64,000 nt of DNA from Mesorhizobium sp. WSM4311 (lineage in GTDB: Bacteria; Pseudomonadota; Alphaproteobacteria; Rhizobiales; Rhizobiaceae). The notes under the pieces were generated by a model. The model was not told where the DNA came from. It saw only the letters and a program-made list of their open reading frames with translations, and did not search any database. How positions within the stretch are numbered: position 1 is the first letter of the stretch; the number at the start of each line of letters is the position of its first letter. The stretch is taken from NCBI RefSeq assembly GCF_002295115.1, contig NZ_NSFV01000007.1, positions 248,001 to 312,000 on the forward strand. Reading direction: 5' to 3'. Shown piece after piece: positions 1-9,443 of this stretch. The position numbers and the translations under genes were made by a program.

Positions 1-198
1 ATGGAGATCATCCGCGGCTTCCTGCCGACGCAGCTCGACGACGCGGCGGTCACGGCGGCAGCCCGCGACGCGATCGCGGCGACGGGTGCCGCCAGCCAGA
101 AGGACATGGGCAAGGTGATCGCCGCGCTGAAGCAGAAATATGCCGGCCAGATGGATTTCGGCAAGGCCAGCGGCATCGTCAAGGGCCTGCTGCAGTAG
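1..198 (+). CDS. GatB/YqeY-domain protein, 3' part only
   Basis: The reading frame is open from the left edge and encodes the last 65 residues of a protein resembling the C-terminal helical part of GatB/YqeY-family proteins: an EIIRGFLP start, a KDMGKVIAALKQKY helix and a GIVKGLLQ end. The family is usually about 150 residues, so the ATG at position 1 is probably internal and the gene begins outside the window. The family resembles the tRNA-binding tail of the GatB amidotransferase subunit, but its exact role is unclear. In rhizobia it often lies near dnaG; here about 10 kb separate them. Confidence 0.8.
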   Translation: MEIIRGFLPTQLDDAAVTAAARDAIAATGAASQKDMGKVIAALKQKYAGQMDFGKASGIVKGLLQ

Positions 199-233
199 GG
201 CGTTTAAGGGCAACCGCCAGGTCTGGACTTGCC

Positions 234-1160
234 TTAAGACGCTGTTTTTGGCGGCTCCAGCGCGCGTCGCAATGCCGGCGCCTCCTGCTGGATGTGATCC
301 CACAACCGGTTGGCGATCGGCCCGTGCGGCCGGTCGCGGCGGCGCGCCACCACCAGCTCGTCGGTGCGGCCCGGCATATGGCGACCGGCAATGGAGCGCA
401 GGCGTCCATCGTGCAATTCTTCCTCGATCAGGAAGCGGGGCAGGTGGCCCCAGCCAAGGCCCTGCAGGATGATTTCCTTCTTCATGCCCTGGTCGGGCAC
501 CAGGCATTGCGGCGCGCCTTCGACCATGAAGTAGTCCTGCCGTGGCGAATGGCGGGCGGTGTCGCGCATGACGCATTGGGTGAGCGCCCGCATCTGGTCC
601 AGCGTGATCGGCTGCCTGAGGCGCTCGGGCAAAAAGCCCGGCGCCGCCACGGGAATGAACGGCACCTTGCACAAATCGATCCATTCCACCCGCGCGTCGC
701 CCTTGTCGATCCAGTGCAGGATCAGGTCGGCCTCGTCATCGAAAAGCCGCTCCCAAGGGCCGCCGACGGCTTCGAAATGCAGATGCAGGCGCGTGCCCGG
801 GCATTGGCCGAAGAACCGTCCGAGCATGCCCAGCACCTGCGGCCTCGGGCAGAGGTCGCCGATCACGACATGGATCTCGCTTTCCTCGCCCATCGAGAGC
901 TGGGCGGCGTGGACGCGCAGGCTTTCCAGTTCGCGCAGCAGCGATTGCGCCCGGCGGTGGAACGACAGCCCTGCCTCGGTCGGGCGCACGCGATAGCCGC
1001 TGCGATCCAGGAGAACGAGGTCGAGCTGCCGTTCGAGCTTGGCAATGGCGGCGAACACCGCCGGGTGCGAGCGGTGCAGCAAGCTCGCCGCCGGCTGAAA
1101 GCCGCCGGTGCGGATCACCGCATCGAAGCATTGCAGGTCGTGCAAGGTGAATTCGGCCAT
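234..1160 (-). CDS. LysR-family transcriptional regulator
   Basis: The 308-residue product has the LysR layout: an N-terminal winged helix-turn-helix (about residues 5-65, with the helix AASLLHRSHPAVFAAIAKLE) followed by a periplasmic-binding-like effector domain. It is divergently transcribed from the alpha/beta hydrolase gene starting at 1262, with about 100 bp between them, the usual arrangement for a LysR protein controlling its neighbour. The effector is unknown. The ATG at 1160 gives the normal family length. Confidence 0.88.
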   Translation of the reverse strand: MAEFTLHDLQCFDAVIRTGGFQPAASLLHRSHPAVFAAIAKLERQLDLVLLDRSGYRVRPTEAGLSFHRRAQSLLRELESLRVHAAQLSMGEESEIHVVIGDLCPRPQVLGMLGRFFGQCPGTRLHLHFEAVGGPWERLFDDEADLILHWIDKGDARVEWIDLCKVPFIPVAAPGFLPERLRQPITLDQMRALTQCVMRDTARHSPRQDYFMVEGAPQCLVPDQGMKKEIILQGLGWGHLPRFLIEEELHDGRLRSIAGRHMPGRTDELVVARRRDRPHGPIANRLWDHIQQEAPALRRALEPPKTAS

Positions 1161-1261
1161 GTCAGCTTTTTCTACAGAATTTGTCCTATCTTTGTAATAT
1201 CAACAAAAGCTCGACGCGACTACGCTCCGCCTCATTCATCGTTCCAGAAGGACTTTTCATC

Positions 1262-2053
1262 ATGAATGAGCCGAATTTCGTGACCGTCGGCGACGGCACG
1301 CGCATCGCCTATCGTTTCGATGGCGATGCCGCCAAGCCGGTGCTGGTGCTGTCGAACTCCATCGCCACCACGCTGCACATGTGGGACGGGCAGGCCGGCG
1401 AGCTTTCAAAACATTTCCGTGTCCTGCGCTACGACTTTCGCGGCCATGGCGGATCAAGCGCCCCGGTCGGTGCGTATTCGCTCGACCGGCTCGGCCGCGA
1501 CGTGATCGAACTGCTCGATGCACTCGGGCTTGGACGTGTGCATTTCCTCGGACTGTCGCTGGGCGGCTTCGTCGGGCAGTGGCTCGGCATCCATGCACCG
1601 GAGCGGATCGACAGGCTGATCCTGAGCAACACCTCGTCCCATCTGGCGCCGGCAAGCTATTTCGACGAGCGGATTGCCGTTGTCCGGCAGGCGCCGGACA
1701 TGTCGGAAACCGCCGAAGTCTTCCTCAACAACTGGTTCCCCGCGCGGATGGTGACGGCCAACGAACCCGTCATCGAGGAATTCCGCACCATGCTGCTCGC
1801 TATCGACCGGCAAGGCCTGGCTGGCCTGTTCGCCGCCGTTCGCGATGCCGATCTTCGCCGCACGGTGTCGCTGATCAACCGGCCGACGCTGGTGATCGCC
1901 GGCGAGCACGACACGGTGACGGCCGCCAGCCACAGCGAACTGATCGCGGCGGCCGTGCCCGGCGCGAAGCTGGTCGTGCTGCCGGCGGTTCACCTGTCGA
2001 ATGTGGAGTATCCGGCGGAGTTCATGGAGGCCGTGGTCGGTTTTCTGTGCTGA
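1262..2053 (+). CDS. Alpha/beta hydrolase (3-oxoadipate enol-lactonase-like)
   Basis: The 263-residue protein has an alpha/beta-hydrolase fold. The nucleophile elbow is GLSLGG, an oxyanion strand region precedes a DFRGHG motif, the late acid lies in AGEHDTVT, and the late histidine is probably in PAVHLSNVE. The closest family I recognise is PcaD, which opens beta-ketoadipate enol-lactone in aromatic catabolism, but no other pca gene is nearby, so the substrate is open. I chose the ATG at 1262 because an AGAAGGAC ribosome site lies just upstream; a longer frame begins at 1181. The divergent LysR gene is the likely regulator. Confidence 0.85.
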   Translation: MNEPNFVTVGDGTRIAYRFDGDAAKPVLVLSNSIATTLHMWDGQAGELSKHFRVLRYDFRGHGGSSAPVGAYSLDRLGRDVIELLDALGLGRVHFLGLSLGGFVGQWLGIHAPERIDRLILSNTSSHLAPASYFDERIAVVRQAPDMSETAEVFLNNWFPARMVTANEPVIEEFRTMLLAIDRQGLAGLFAAVRDADLRRTVSLINRPTLVIAGEHDTVTAASHSELIAAAVPGAKLVVLPAVHLSNVEYPAEFMEAVVGFLC

Positions 2054-2103
2054 GCGAGAGTCTACCCCGGTGAGGTCTGCTGTCTCGCGACGTGGAGCGG
2101 ACC

Positions 2104-3102
2104 TCACGGCTCCTTGCACATCGGCACCGGCTGCGGTGGCGGTGCCGGGTGGTCCTGCTTGTATTGGGCGATGATCGGCTCGAGGGTTTTTCGCGGCCAG
2201 AATTTCGGCGCGCCGATTTCCTGCAGGCAGGAGGCGTTCCAATAGGGTGCTTCGCCCGATGGCGAATGGCTTTTTGCCGCCTGCGCGACGGCGGCGATAT
2301 CACGCGATTCCGGATAGATGTAGAGCGTCGTCGGATTGTCCTTCACCATCGCGATGATCTGCTGCGCATCCGTTGGCGACCAGCTGGTGCAGCCATTGCT
2401 GCGGCCGCCGGCATAGTCCACCAGCTTGCCGAACGGCACCAGGCCGTCATGGTCGGCGTAGGAGCTGTTGGGGCCTTTGCGCATGCACATGCCGCGCAGC
2501 ACCTGCGCCGCATGGCCGCCGATCACCCGCTGCCTGGCATTGGCGGCTTCGCCTTCGCCGTCGAACTGGATGAAGGTGCGCTGGAAAGCCACGTCCCGTT
2601 TCGCGCCGGTCCGATAAAAACCCTTGAAGGAGGTCTTTGCCTCGCTGGTCATGTAGGCGCCGCCGGCGGTCAGTTCGGAATCCATGGCATTGCCGAAGTT
2701 CTTGGAGCACCGCCTGCCGTTTGAAAAATCGACCGTGCCTTTCAGATTCCGGCCGCCGCCGTGACCCGACGAGATGGCGTGAAACGACTGGCTGGCCTCG
2801 CAAATGACGTAGTACCGGCGCCCTAGCACGCCGTTGCCCATGTCGCCGGGACGTGTCGCATCCATGGCGAAGTAACAGGGGTTCCTGACCACGCCTTGCG
2901 CCACCTTTTTCAGGTAGAGCCCCCGCGCCCGCTCCAGCACCACGGTTGAGATCTGGCCGTCGCTGTCGCCGACATGGGCCTGCAGCCAGGCCGGGACGGC
3001 CGAGGGCGCGGCAATGGACCGGACCGTCGCGGTCAGCGCAATGACGATGACAAGAAGGCTGAGGGTGACGACTACACCCAGGGGAAAAAATCTCAACCGC
3101 AC
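2104..3102 (-). CDS. Secreted L,D-transpeptidase catalytic-domain protein
   Basis: The 332-residue protein starts with a hydrophobic signal or anchor (residues 6-30) and carries the sequence RSNGCTSW near residue 237, matching the SxGC catalytic cysteine motif of the YkuD/ErfK superfamily; an upstream GHGGG segment may hold the partner histidine. The long cysteine-containing form resembles the murein L,D-transpeptidase catalytic-domain family of envelope enzymes. It probably acts on peptidoglycan in the periplasm. The C-terminus is proline-rich. It stands alone, with no operon partner. Confidence 0.75.
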   Translation of the reverse strand: MRLRFFPLGVVVTLSLLVIVIALTATVRSIAAPSAVPAWLQAHVGDSDGQISTVVLERARGLYLKKVAQGVVRNPCYFAMDATRPGDMGNGVLGRRYYVICEASQSFHAISSGHGGGRNLKGTVDFSNGRRCSKNFGNAMDSELTAGGAYMTSEAKTSFKGFYRTGAKRDVAFQRTFIQFDGEGEAANARQRVIGGHAAQVLRGMCMRKGPNSSYADHDGLVPFGKLVDYAGGRSNGCTSWSPTDAQQIIAMVKDNPTTLYIYPESRDIAAVAQAAKSHSPSGEAPYWNASCLQEIGAPKFWPRKTLEPIIAQYKQDHPAPPPQPVPMCKEP

Positions 3103-3479
3103 CGGTTCAATTCTCCTGCCGAAGCCATGCGAATCCCTGCTGTGTTATATCCGCAACCAATCATAAAATGTCTCGCGGCAATCGGCGAAACACATCTTGT
3201 TTAGCGAGCCTGCAAGTCCGCACGAAGAACCGGGGCCGGCGCGCGCACCGCCCATAGACCGGGACGCTGGTCCAAGGCTTGCGGCCGATGCCTCCACCGA
3301 CATGCCCGATTTTCGATCCGCAAGGGTTGAGCTATGATGTGATTCTGGCGTGGCCCACGCCTCCTCCCTCCAATGGGAAAGCATCAGTTCATGCGGGGCA
3401 CTCTCATCACCGAACCGACTGTTCGAGCGCACGGCATAAGGAGGGGTTGCGAAAACGGCTCGCATCAGAAGGTTTTGCC

Positions 3480-4190
3480 ATGAAACTATCCGCGCCCATC
3501 TACCATCTGAAACGTCAGGCCAGGCTGTTGTCGCGCCAGGCAGGAATTCCGCTCCACCAGGCGCTTGATCGTGTTGCCGCGCAGCAAGGTTTTACCAGCT
3601 GGGGTTTGCTTGCGGCCAAGCTGTCCGAGGCAGCGCCTGCCGGCAGATTGTTTGCGCAGCTGACACCGGGCGATCTGGTCCTGGTCGGCGCGCGACCCGG
3701 CCACGGCAAGACGCTGATGAGCCTTGAACTCGCGGTCGAATCCATGAAATGCGGCCATCGCAGCGTGTTCTTCACGCTGGAATATACGCAACGCGATGTG
3801 CTGGAGCGGTTTCATGCCATCGGCGTGGAGCCGGCCCGGTTCGACCGGCTGTTCGAATTCGACACTTCCGATGCCATCAGCGCCGACTACATCGTCAGGA
3901 TCTTGCGATCGGCGCCGCGTGGTACGCTGGCGGTCATCGACTATCTGCAGTTGCTCGACCAGAGACGTGAGAACCCCAGCCTGATGGAGCAGGTCCGCAC
4001 CTTGAAAGCTTTCGCGCGCGTCAGCGGCGTCATACTGGTTTTCATCTCGCAGATCGACCGGTCCTACGATCCCGAGACCAAGCCGGTCCCCGATATCGGC
4101 GACATCAGGTTGCCCAACCCGCTCGATCTGTCGCTGTTCGACAAGACCTGCTTCCTGAACAAGGGCGAGATCCGCTTTCAGGTGGCTTGA
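3480..4190 (+). CDS. Small DnaB-like RecA-fold ATPase
   Basis: The 236-residue protein contains a Walker A motif GARPGHGKT near residues 70-78, a Walker B-like strand LAVIDYLQLL near residue 152 and a sensor-like LVFISQID strand. This matches the C-terminal ATPase domain of replicative helicase DnaB. The N-terminal DnaB domain is absent and replaced by about 60 residues that look like a short helical region (LSRQAGIPLHQALDRVAAQQGF). The product is half the size of DnaB, so it is not the replicative helicase. The frame is open from 3279, but the ATG at 3480 begins the conserved part. Its role is unknown. Confidence 0.75.
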   Translation: MKLSAPIYHLKRQARLLSRQAGIPLHQALDRVAAQQGFTSWGLLAAKLSEAAPAGRLFAQLTPGDLVLVGARPGHGKTLMSLELAVESMKCGHRSVFFTLEYTQRDVLERFHAIGVEPARFDRLFEFDTSDAISADYIVRILRSAPRGTLAVIDYLQLLDQRRENPSLMEQVRTLKAFARVSGVILVFISQIDRSYDPETKPVPDIGDIRLPNPLDLSLFDKTCFLNKGEIRFQVA

Positions 4191-4236
4191 GCGCTCGGAT
4201 GGCCACGGCTATGCCTGCTGCCAGGGAGCATGGATC

Positions 4237-4794
4237 ATGATCGAGATCGTCAAACCAGCGCTTGAGCATCTGCCGTCCTACAAGGCGGCGCTCGAGCGCG
4301 GCTGGTCGCCGGACAATGTGCGGCTCCAGGAGGCGACCCGCGAGCAGTTGGCGGAGATAGAGCAGGATCCCGTGGCCTTCCTGGCCAGCCTTGACGACCC
4401 AGAAGCGAAGGGCGGCCCGATCACCTTGCCCGACGGCACGCAAGTGCCGCGCCTGCCGGGCTTCCGCCGCTGGATCTGGGATGGCGAGGCATCGGGCTCG
4501 ATCGGCTTTCGCTGGCAAAAGGGCACGGCGGAACTGCCCTCGCACGTGCTTGGCCATATCGGCTATGCGGTGGTGCCGTGGAAGCGGCGGCGCGGCTACG
4601 CCACGCAGGCCTTGCGGCTGATGCTGGACGAGGCGAGGGCGGTCGGCCTGCCCTGTGTCGAGATCACCGCCAAGCCAGGCAATCCGGCCTCGCACAAGGT
4701 GATCCTGGCCAATGGCGGCAGGCTGGTCGCACGCTTCTTCGAGGACGCCGCCTACGGCGGGGCGGAGAGTTTGCGGTTCCGGATCGAGCTGTAG
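4237..4794 (+). CDS. GNAT-family N-acetyltransferase
   Basis: The 185-residue product has the acetyl-CoA pyrophosphate loop of GNAT enzymes in the segment GYAVVPWKRRRGYATQALR (around residues 109-127), followed by ITAKPGNPASHKVILANGG, the typical late helix and strand. It resembles the group that acetylates small molecules or amino groups. The acceptor cannot be read from sequence. The gene follows the DnaB-like gene by 46 bp on the same strand and may be cotranscribed. Confidence 0.85.
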   Translation: MIEIVKPALEHLPSYKAALERGWSPDNVRLQEATREQLAEIEQDPVAFLASLDDPEAKGGPITLPDGTQVPRLPGFRRWIWDGEASGSIGFRWQKGTAELPSHVLGHIGYAVVPWKRRRGYATQALRLMLDEARAVGLPCVEITAKPGNPASHKVILANGGRLVARFFEDAAYGGAESLRFRIEL

Positions 4795-4802
4795 GTCGCC
4801 TT

Positions 4803-4902
4803 AAAGCGCGTCACATCGAAACGGATGCATGGCGCGCTTCGGGTCTGTCTTTTTATGCATGTCGCCTTCCCAAAACCGAGGTCACTTTTGGGCGACATGC
4901 AT
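4803..4902. repeat. Intergenic palindromic repeat (Mesorhizobium-type)
   Basis: Two nested hairpins fill the gap between the convergent GNAT and P1 peptidase genes. The outer half pairs AAAGCGCG with CGCGCTT. The second pairs ATGCATGTCG (4855-4864) with CGACATGCAT (4893-4902), and inside it CCCAAAA pairs with TTTTGGG. I recognise this pattern as a dispersed intergenic element common in Mesorhizobium and relatives. It may also terminate both genes. Confidence 0.7.
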
Positions 4903-5933
4903 CAACGTTGCTGATCGCGCAGCCAGTCGGCCAGCGATGCGCGATGCTTGCCGGCCCTGCCGGTGAAGGCCACGGTCGACAGCATGGAGTTCAACACCGC
5001 CTCGTGCGTGGCTTCCGCCGCCGCGCGAAAAAGGATGTCGATGCGCGCCTCATTGAGCGCGAGCAGCGGCACCAGATCGCGGCTTTCATCGTGGTCGACC
5101 AGATTGCCGGTGCTGAAGGCGATGGCGATGTCACCACTGCCATGGCCCCAGAAGGAGCCGAGCCTGGCGATGCCGGCCCCAGCGCGGCGCGCCACTCTTT
5201 CAAGCTGGCGGTGTTCGAGCGGCACATCGGTTGCCAGCACGATCATGACCGAGCCGCGCTCGTCCCCGGCCGGTTGTCCGGGGTCCGGCCGGCGCCCATC
5301 GGGCAGAACGAGGTCTCCGGGTCTGCCGAAATTCGACAGAACGAGAACGCCGAGATGATGGCCGCCGCCGAGCGCGATTTTTCTGGACGCCGAGCCGATG
5401 CCGCCCTTGAAGCCGAAGCAAGTCATTCCCGTTCCGGCGCCGACATTGCCTTGCTCGACCTCGCCCGCATGCGCGTCGGCCAGCGCGGCGAGGGCGTGTT
5501 CCTCTGATATCGCCAGGGCCTGGATGTCGTTCAGCGGACCGTCATTGCATTCGCCGACCACCGGATTGACGGTTCCGGTGGTGCGGCCGATATCCGGGTT
5601 CTGGCGGATGGCGTCGCGGATCAGCGCCGTTGCGCAGGTTCCGACCGAGAGCGTGTTGGTCAAGAGAACAGGCGTTTCGATGGTGCCAAGCTCCTGCACC
5701 TGCGCCAGGCCGGTGGTCTTGCCGAAGCCGTTGATGACATGGCTTGCCGCCGTCACCTTCTTGCGAAACAGATTTCCGCCATGCGGCAGGATCGCGGTCA
5801 CGCCGGTGTTGGTGTCGCCGTCGCGCAGCGTGCAGTGGCCGACGCGTACACCGGGCACATCGGTGATCGCATTGCGCGCGCCGGCCGGCAAGCTGCCGCA
5901 GCTCAAGCCGAAATCGCTGACAGTGCTCGTCAT
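4902..5933 (-). CDS. P1-family (DmpA-like) aminopeptidase
   Basis: The 343-residue protein belongs to the DmpA/P1 peptidase family of self-cleaving N-terminal-nucleophile hydrolases. The autocleavage site is visible as ERG|SVMIVLATD near residue 228, where the serine becomes the nucleophile; the N-terminal ITDVPGVRVGHCT and the GTVNPVVGECNDG segments are also family signatures. Members release N-terminal D- or L-amino acids. I chose the ATG at 5933, which has AGGAG five bases upstream, over a frame starting at 5960. Confidence 0.88.
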   Translation of the reverse strand: MTSTVSDFGLSCGSLPAGARNAITDVPGVRVGHCTLRDGDTNTGVTAILPHGGNLFRKKVTAASHVINGFGKTTGLAQVQELGTIETPVLLTNTLSVGTCATALIRDAIRQNPDIGRTTGTVNPVVGECNDGPLNDIQALAISEEHALAALADAHAGEVEQGNVGAGTGMTCFGFKGGIGSASRKIALGGGHHLGVLVLSNFGRPGDLVLPDGRRPDPGQPAGDERGSVMIVLATDVPLEHRQLERVARRAGAGIARLGSFWGHGSGDIAIAFSTGNLVDHDESRDLVPLLALNEARIDILFRAAAEATHEAVLNSMLSTVAFTGRAGKHRASLADWLRDQQR

Positions 5934-6104
5934 GTCTGCTCCTGGTCTCACGAACGGCACGCGCCCAGGCCGAGGCCCGCGTCGGACCGGATCTCAGTAT
6001 CAGACATGCTCGTCTGCACACAGCGCGTGGTCTGACAGCGCGCGGATGACATAGCAGTCGCCGACCGTCTTGCCGTCACAGCAGGAGGCGATGCGGATTG
6101 TGGT

Positions 6105-7289
6105 CTACTCCGCCGGTGCCGTCAGCGGCGGAGTAGCATTGCTGCGCGCTTCCCAGACCTGGGAGGTGACAGCCACCACCACGGCGACCAGCATGGCGAA
6201 AGCGCCGACCACCGGCAAGCTGCGATAGCCATAGCCGGCATTGAGCATGGCGGCGCCCAATGACGCTGCCAGCGCGATGCCGACATTGAAGCCGGACGGG
6301 ATCAGCGATGAGGCGAGATTGGACGCATCGGCCGTCCACGCCAGGATGCGGGTCTGGATCGGCGTGCCGATGGCGAAGTTGAGGCCACCCCAGATGACGA
6401 TCGCCACGATCATCGGCAGGGGATAGGGGCTGACGGCATAGATGACCGCCAGCGTCACCGCCTGCAGGGCCAGCATGGTGATCAGCGACGGCATCAGCTT
6501 CCAGTCCGACAGCTTGCCGCCGAGGAAGACGCCAAGCGTGGCGCCGACGCCGTTGAGCAGCAGCACCCAGGGCACCAGATCTTCGTCGAGCCCGGTGACC
6601 TCCAGCAAGGTCGGCGTGATGTAGGTGAACAGGCAGAACTGGCCGAGCATCAGCATGAGCATCAGGATCAGCGAGGTCCAGACCTGCTGGCGCGCCAGCA
6701 CGCGGACCTCACGCGCCAGCCCGGCCGGTTTGGCCTGATATCCGGCGGTGCGCGGCAGAAGGGCAGTCATCGCCAGCGTTGCCGCCACGCCGAGCGCACA
6801 CATCACCCAGAAGGTCGCGCGCCAGCCCCAGATGTTGCCGATGGCGGTGCCTGCCGGCACGCCGATGACGTTGGAGACGGTGAGGCCGGACAGGATGACC
6901 GCCACTGCCATGCCGCGTTTGTCCTCGGGAACCAGGCCGACGGCGACCACCATGGCGACGCCGAAATAGGCGCCGTGCGCGACGGCAACGGCGATGCGCA
7001 GCAGCAGCATCGAGGTAAAGTCGGGCGCCAGTGCACAGGCCGCCTGGCCGATAGTGAAGACGATGGCGAGGCCGAGCAGCAAGGTCTTGCGCGGCAGGGA
7101 TTTGGTGGCGAGCGCCAGCAGCGGGCCGCCAATGGCGATGCCGCAGGCATAGCCGGAGACGAGGTAGCCGGCGGAGGGAACCGAAACGCCGAGCCCTTCC
7201 GCCACCTGCGGCAGCACGCCGGCAATGACGAATTCGGTAGTGCCGAAGGCAAAAGCGGCAATGAACAGGGCAATGAGCGGAAGCGACAT
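6105..7289 (-). CDS. MFS transporter, DHA1 (AraJ-like)
   Basis: The 394-residue protein is hydrophobic throughout with about 12 predicted membrane segments. It has the FGTTEFVIAGVLP motif in helix 1 that marks the DHA1 AraJ/sugar-or-drug efflux group of the major facilitator superfamily, and the inter-helix KSLPRKT loop. It probably exports a small molecule by proton antiport. It has no obvious operon partner. The frame after its TAG stop remains open for 34 more codons (see findings). Confidence 0.85.
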   Translation of the reverse strand: MSLPLIALFIAAFAFGTTEFVIAGVLPQVAEGLGVSVPSAGYLVSGYACGIAIGGPLLALATKSLPRKTLLLGLAIVFTIGQAACALAPDFTSMLLLRIAVAVAHGAYFGVAMVVAVGLVPEDKRGMAVAVILSGLTVSNVIGVPAGTAIGNIWGWRATFWVMCALGVAATLAMTALLPRTAGYQAKPAGLAREVRVLARQQVWTSLILMLMLMLGQFCLFTYITPTLLEVTGLDEDLVPWVLLLNGVGATLGVFLGGKLSDWKLMPSLITMLALQAVTLAVIYAVSPYPLPMIVAIVIWGGLNFAIGTPIQTRILAWTADASNLASSLIPSGFNVGIALAASLGAAMLNAGYGYRSLPVVGAFAMLVAVVVAVTSQVWEARSNATPPLTAPAE

Positions 7290-7437
7290 GGGAAAGCCTT
7301 GGCTGGAACAGCGTCAAACCACGGATAGGAGGCGCGGGCAATCCAGAAATTTTTGTCGCGACTTTAGCTTTTCTTGACTGCTCCCCTTGCCGCCGGCGCG
7401 ATCGGTCACGCAGCGCATGCCGGCAGTGGGCAAGCTC

Positions 7438-7647
7438 CTAGACCGGGGTCCTGCGGCCGTAAGGGATCTTCAGCCATGCGCGCTCATGAAAATAATAGAG
7501 CAGCGACTTGGTGAAGACCTCCGTCACGCCGATGGCGGCCGCCAGCTTGACGCTGCCAGTCACCACAAGCGAGATGATGATCGTGTCGATGGTGCCGGTC
7601 ATGCGCCATGAAAGCGCCTTGGCGAAACTGCGCGAATGGGTATCCAT
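7438..7647 (-). CDS. DUF2061 small membrane protein
   Basis: The 69-residue product has the pattern of DUF2061 proteins: SFAKALSWRMTGTIDTIIISL, a hydrophobic segment, then KSLLYYFHERAWLKI. The family is predicted to be membrane-associated; its function is unknown, though some members sit beside sulfur-assimilation genes, which are absent here. It lies between the MFS and Na/Pi genes on the same strand but well separated from both. Confidence 0.8.
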   Translation of the reverse strand: MDTHSRSFAKALSWRMTGTIDTIIISLVVTGSVKLAAAIGVTEVFTKSLLYYFHERAWLKIPYGRRTPV

Positions 7648-7778
7648 CGATTTCCTCCCGGGGGCATCGGATGCTTAGCCGACGGGAGGCAGGGTGAGCA
7701 AAGACTAATTTTGCCGTTCGAGCCGGAACGACGCAAGCTTGTTCCCAAGTTGACGCCGCCGTGGCAAATCCCTTCTCG

Positions 7779-9443
7779 CTAGCTGGCCTTCAGTCGGGAT
7801 CCTGTGAGAAGGCCGCGCTCTTCGAGCACCGGATAGGCCATCGAGGCCAGCAGTGAATTGATCTGCTTGAGGTCGCGGATGGTGTCGAGATGGATCGAGC
7901 TTGTCTCGACGCTTTTGGCGGTGCCTTCGCGCAGCCGCAGGAAATGGCTGGCGCTGGTTTCCTTCTCGCGGTCGCGCAACTGGTCCTTCTCCAGCACCAG
8001 CTGGCGCGCTGTTTCGGGGTCGCGCGAGACCAGCACGTTGAAGGCAAGCCTTGCATTGGCCAGCACCGAGCCGTGGAAGGCGCACAATTCGCTCCATCCC
8101 TCGTCGGTGAATTCCAGCCCGCGATCGACCTTCTTCTTCACATGCACCAGCATGTTGCGCACGATGATGTCGCCGACCTGCTCGAGCTTGACACAGGCGC
8201 CGATCAGTTCCTGGCAGCGCAGCGCCTCGTCCTCGGTCAGCGGGTTCTTGGTGACCTTGGCGAGGTAGAGTTTGATCGCCGCATGTTTACGGTCGACACG
8301 GTCGTCGAGGGCGGCCAGCGCCTTTATCTTGTCGGCGTCGGCACTCTCATAGAGCTCAATGATGCGCTTCAGCATGATCTCGACCGTCTCGCAGACCCGC
8401 ACCACCTCGCGCGTGGCATTGGCCAGCGCCTGGCTCGGCACATCGAGCGCGCTTTCGTTGAGCGCGGACAGTTCGATGACGTCGAGCGAGGCAGCCGGCG
8501 CTGCCTTGGTGCCGAGCGCGACGATCTTCTCCGAGGCGCGGTAGACGAAGCCGGCCAGCGGCAGGCCTGCCAGCAGGATGATGACGTTGAACAGGATGTG
8601 GGCGTTGACGATCTGGTCAGCCGCCGTGGTGCCGAGGAAGCCGACATGCGGCCGGACGATCATGAAAAGGACCAAAATGACCAGCGAGCCGAGCCCGCGC
8701 ATCAGCAGATTGCCGATCGGCACGACGCGCACGGCGGGTCCGGCCGAGCGGGTCAGCATCGGCGCGATGATGGAGGAGCCGAGATTGACGCCGAGGATGA
8801 GGACGACGCCGAGTTCCGGGCTGATCAGGCCGCGGCCGGCCAGCGTCGCCATCAAAAGCACCGCGGCGATGCTCGACTGGAACAGCCAGGTGATCAGCGC
8901 CGCCAGGAGATAGGCGGTGATGGAATCGCTGGAGAAGTAGTTGATGATGACCGGCATCAGCTGGCTGTTGCGCAGCGGCTCCGACGCCTGGCCGATCATT
9001 TCCAGCGACAGGATCAAGAGGCCGATGCCGACCAGGATGCGGCCGGTCTGGCGCCAGTCGCGCCGCTCGGTCGCCATGAACATCACCGTGCCGGTGATCA
9101 GGCAGAGCGGCACCAGCAGCGTGAGGTCGAAGGTCAGCAGCTTGACCACGAGCGCCGAGCCGATCTCGGCGCCGCGCACGGCCAATTGGCCGGCGGCGCC
9201 CGAGACGATACCGGAACCGGCGAAGGAGCCGACCAAAAGCGTCACGGCGGTCGAACTCTGCAGGGCGATGGCGAGGCCGGTGCCGGCCAGCACCGCCATG
9301 ATCGGATTGCGCATGGTGGCGCGCAGCCTGTGGCGCAGCACATCGCCATAGGCGCGCTCGACGCCGGTCTTCACCATGCGGGTGGCAAACAGCATCAGCG
9401 CCACGGCGCCGGCCAGATGCAAAAGGACGACGGAACCGCTCAT
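7779..9443 (-). CDS. Na/Pi cotransporter family protein with PhoU-like tail
   Basis: The 554-residue protein has two inverted membrane repeats, each with the signature QSS (QSSTAVTLLVGS near residue 60 and QSSIAAVLLMATL near residue 180), as in NptA/PhoU-domain Na/Pi cotransporters (PF02690). From about residue 330 a helical cytoplasmic region resembles PhoU. It should carry phosphate, or regulate its flux, at the inner membrane. No pho genes lie nearby. I use the ATG at 9443, which directly precedes the first hydrophobic helix; a frame starting at 9470 adds nine residues. Confidence 0.88.
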   Translation of the reverse strand: MSGSVVLLHLAGAVALMLFATRMVKTGVERAYGDVLRHRLRATMRNPIMAVLAGTGLAIALQSSTAVTLLVGSFAGSGIVSGAAGQLAVRGAEIGSALVVKLLTFDLTLLVPLCLITGTVMFMATERRDWRQTGRILVGIGLLILSLEMIGQASEPLRNSQLMPVIINYFSSDSITAYLLAALITWLFQSSIAAVLLMATLAGRGLISPELGVVLILGVNLGSSIIAPMLTRSAGPAVRVVPIGNLLMRGLGSLVILVLFMIVRPHVGFLGTTAADQIVNAHILFNVIILLAGLPLAGFVYRASEKIVALGTKAAPAASLDVIELSALNESALDVPSQALANATREVVRVCETVEIMLKRIIELYESADADKIKALAALDDRVDRKHAAIKLYLAKVTKNPLTEDEALRCQELIGACVKLEQVGDIIVRNMLVHVKKKVDRGLEFTDEGWSELCAFHGSVLANARLAFNVLVSRDPETARQLVLEKDQLRDREKETSASHFLRLREGTAKSVETSSIHLDTIRDLKQINSLLASMAYPVLEERGLLTGSRLKAS

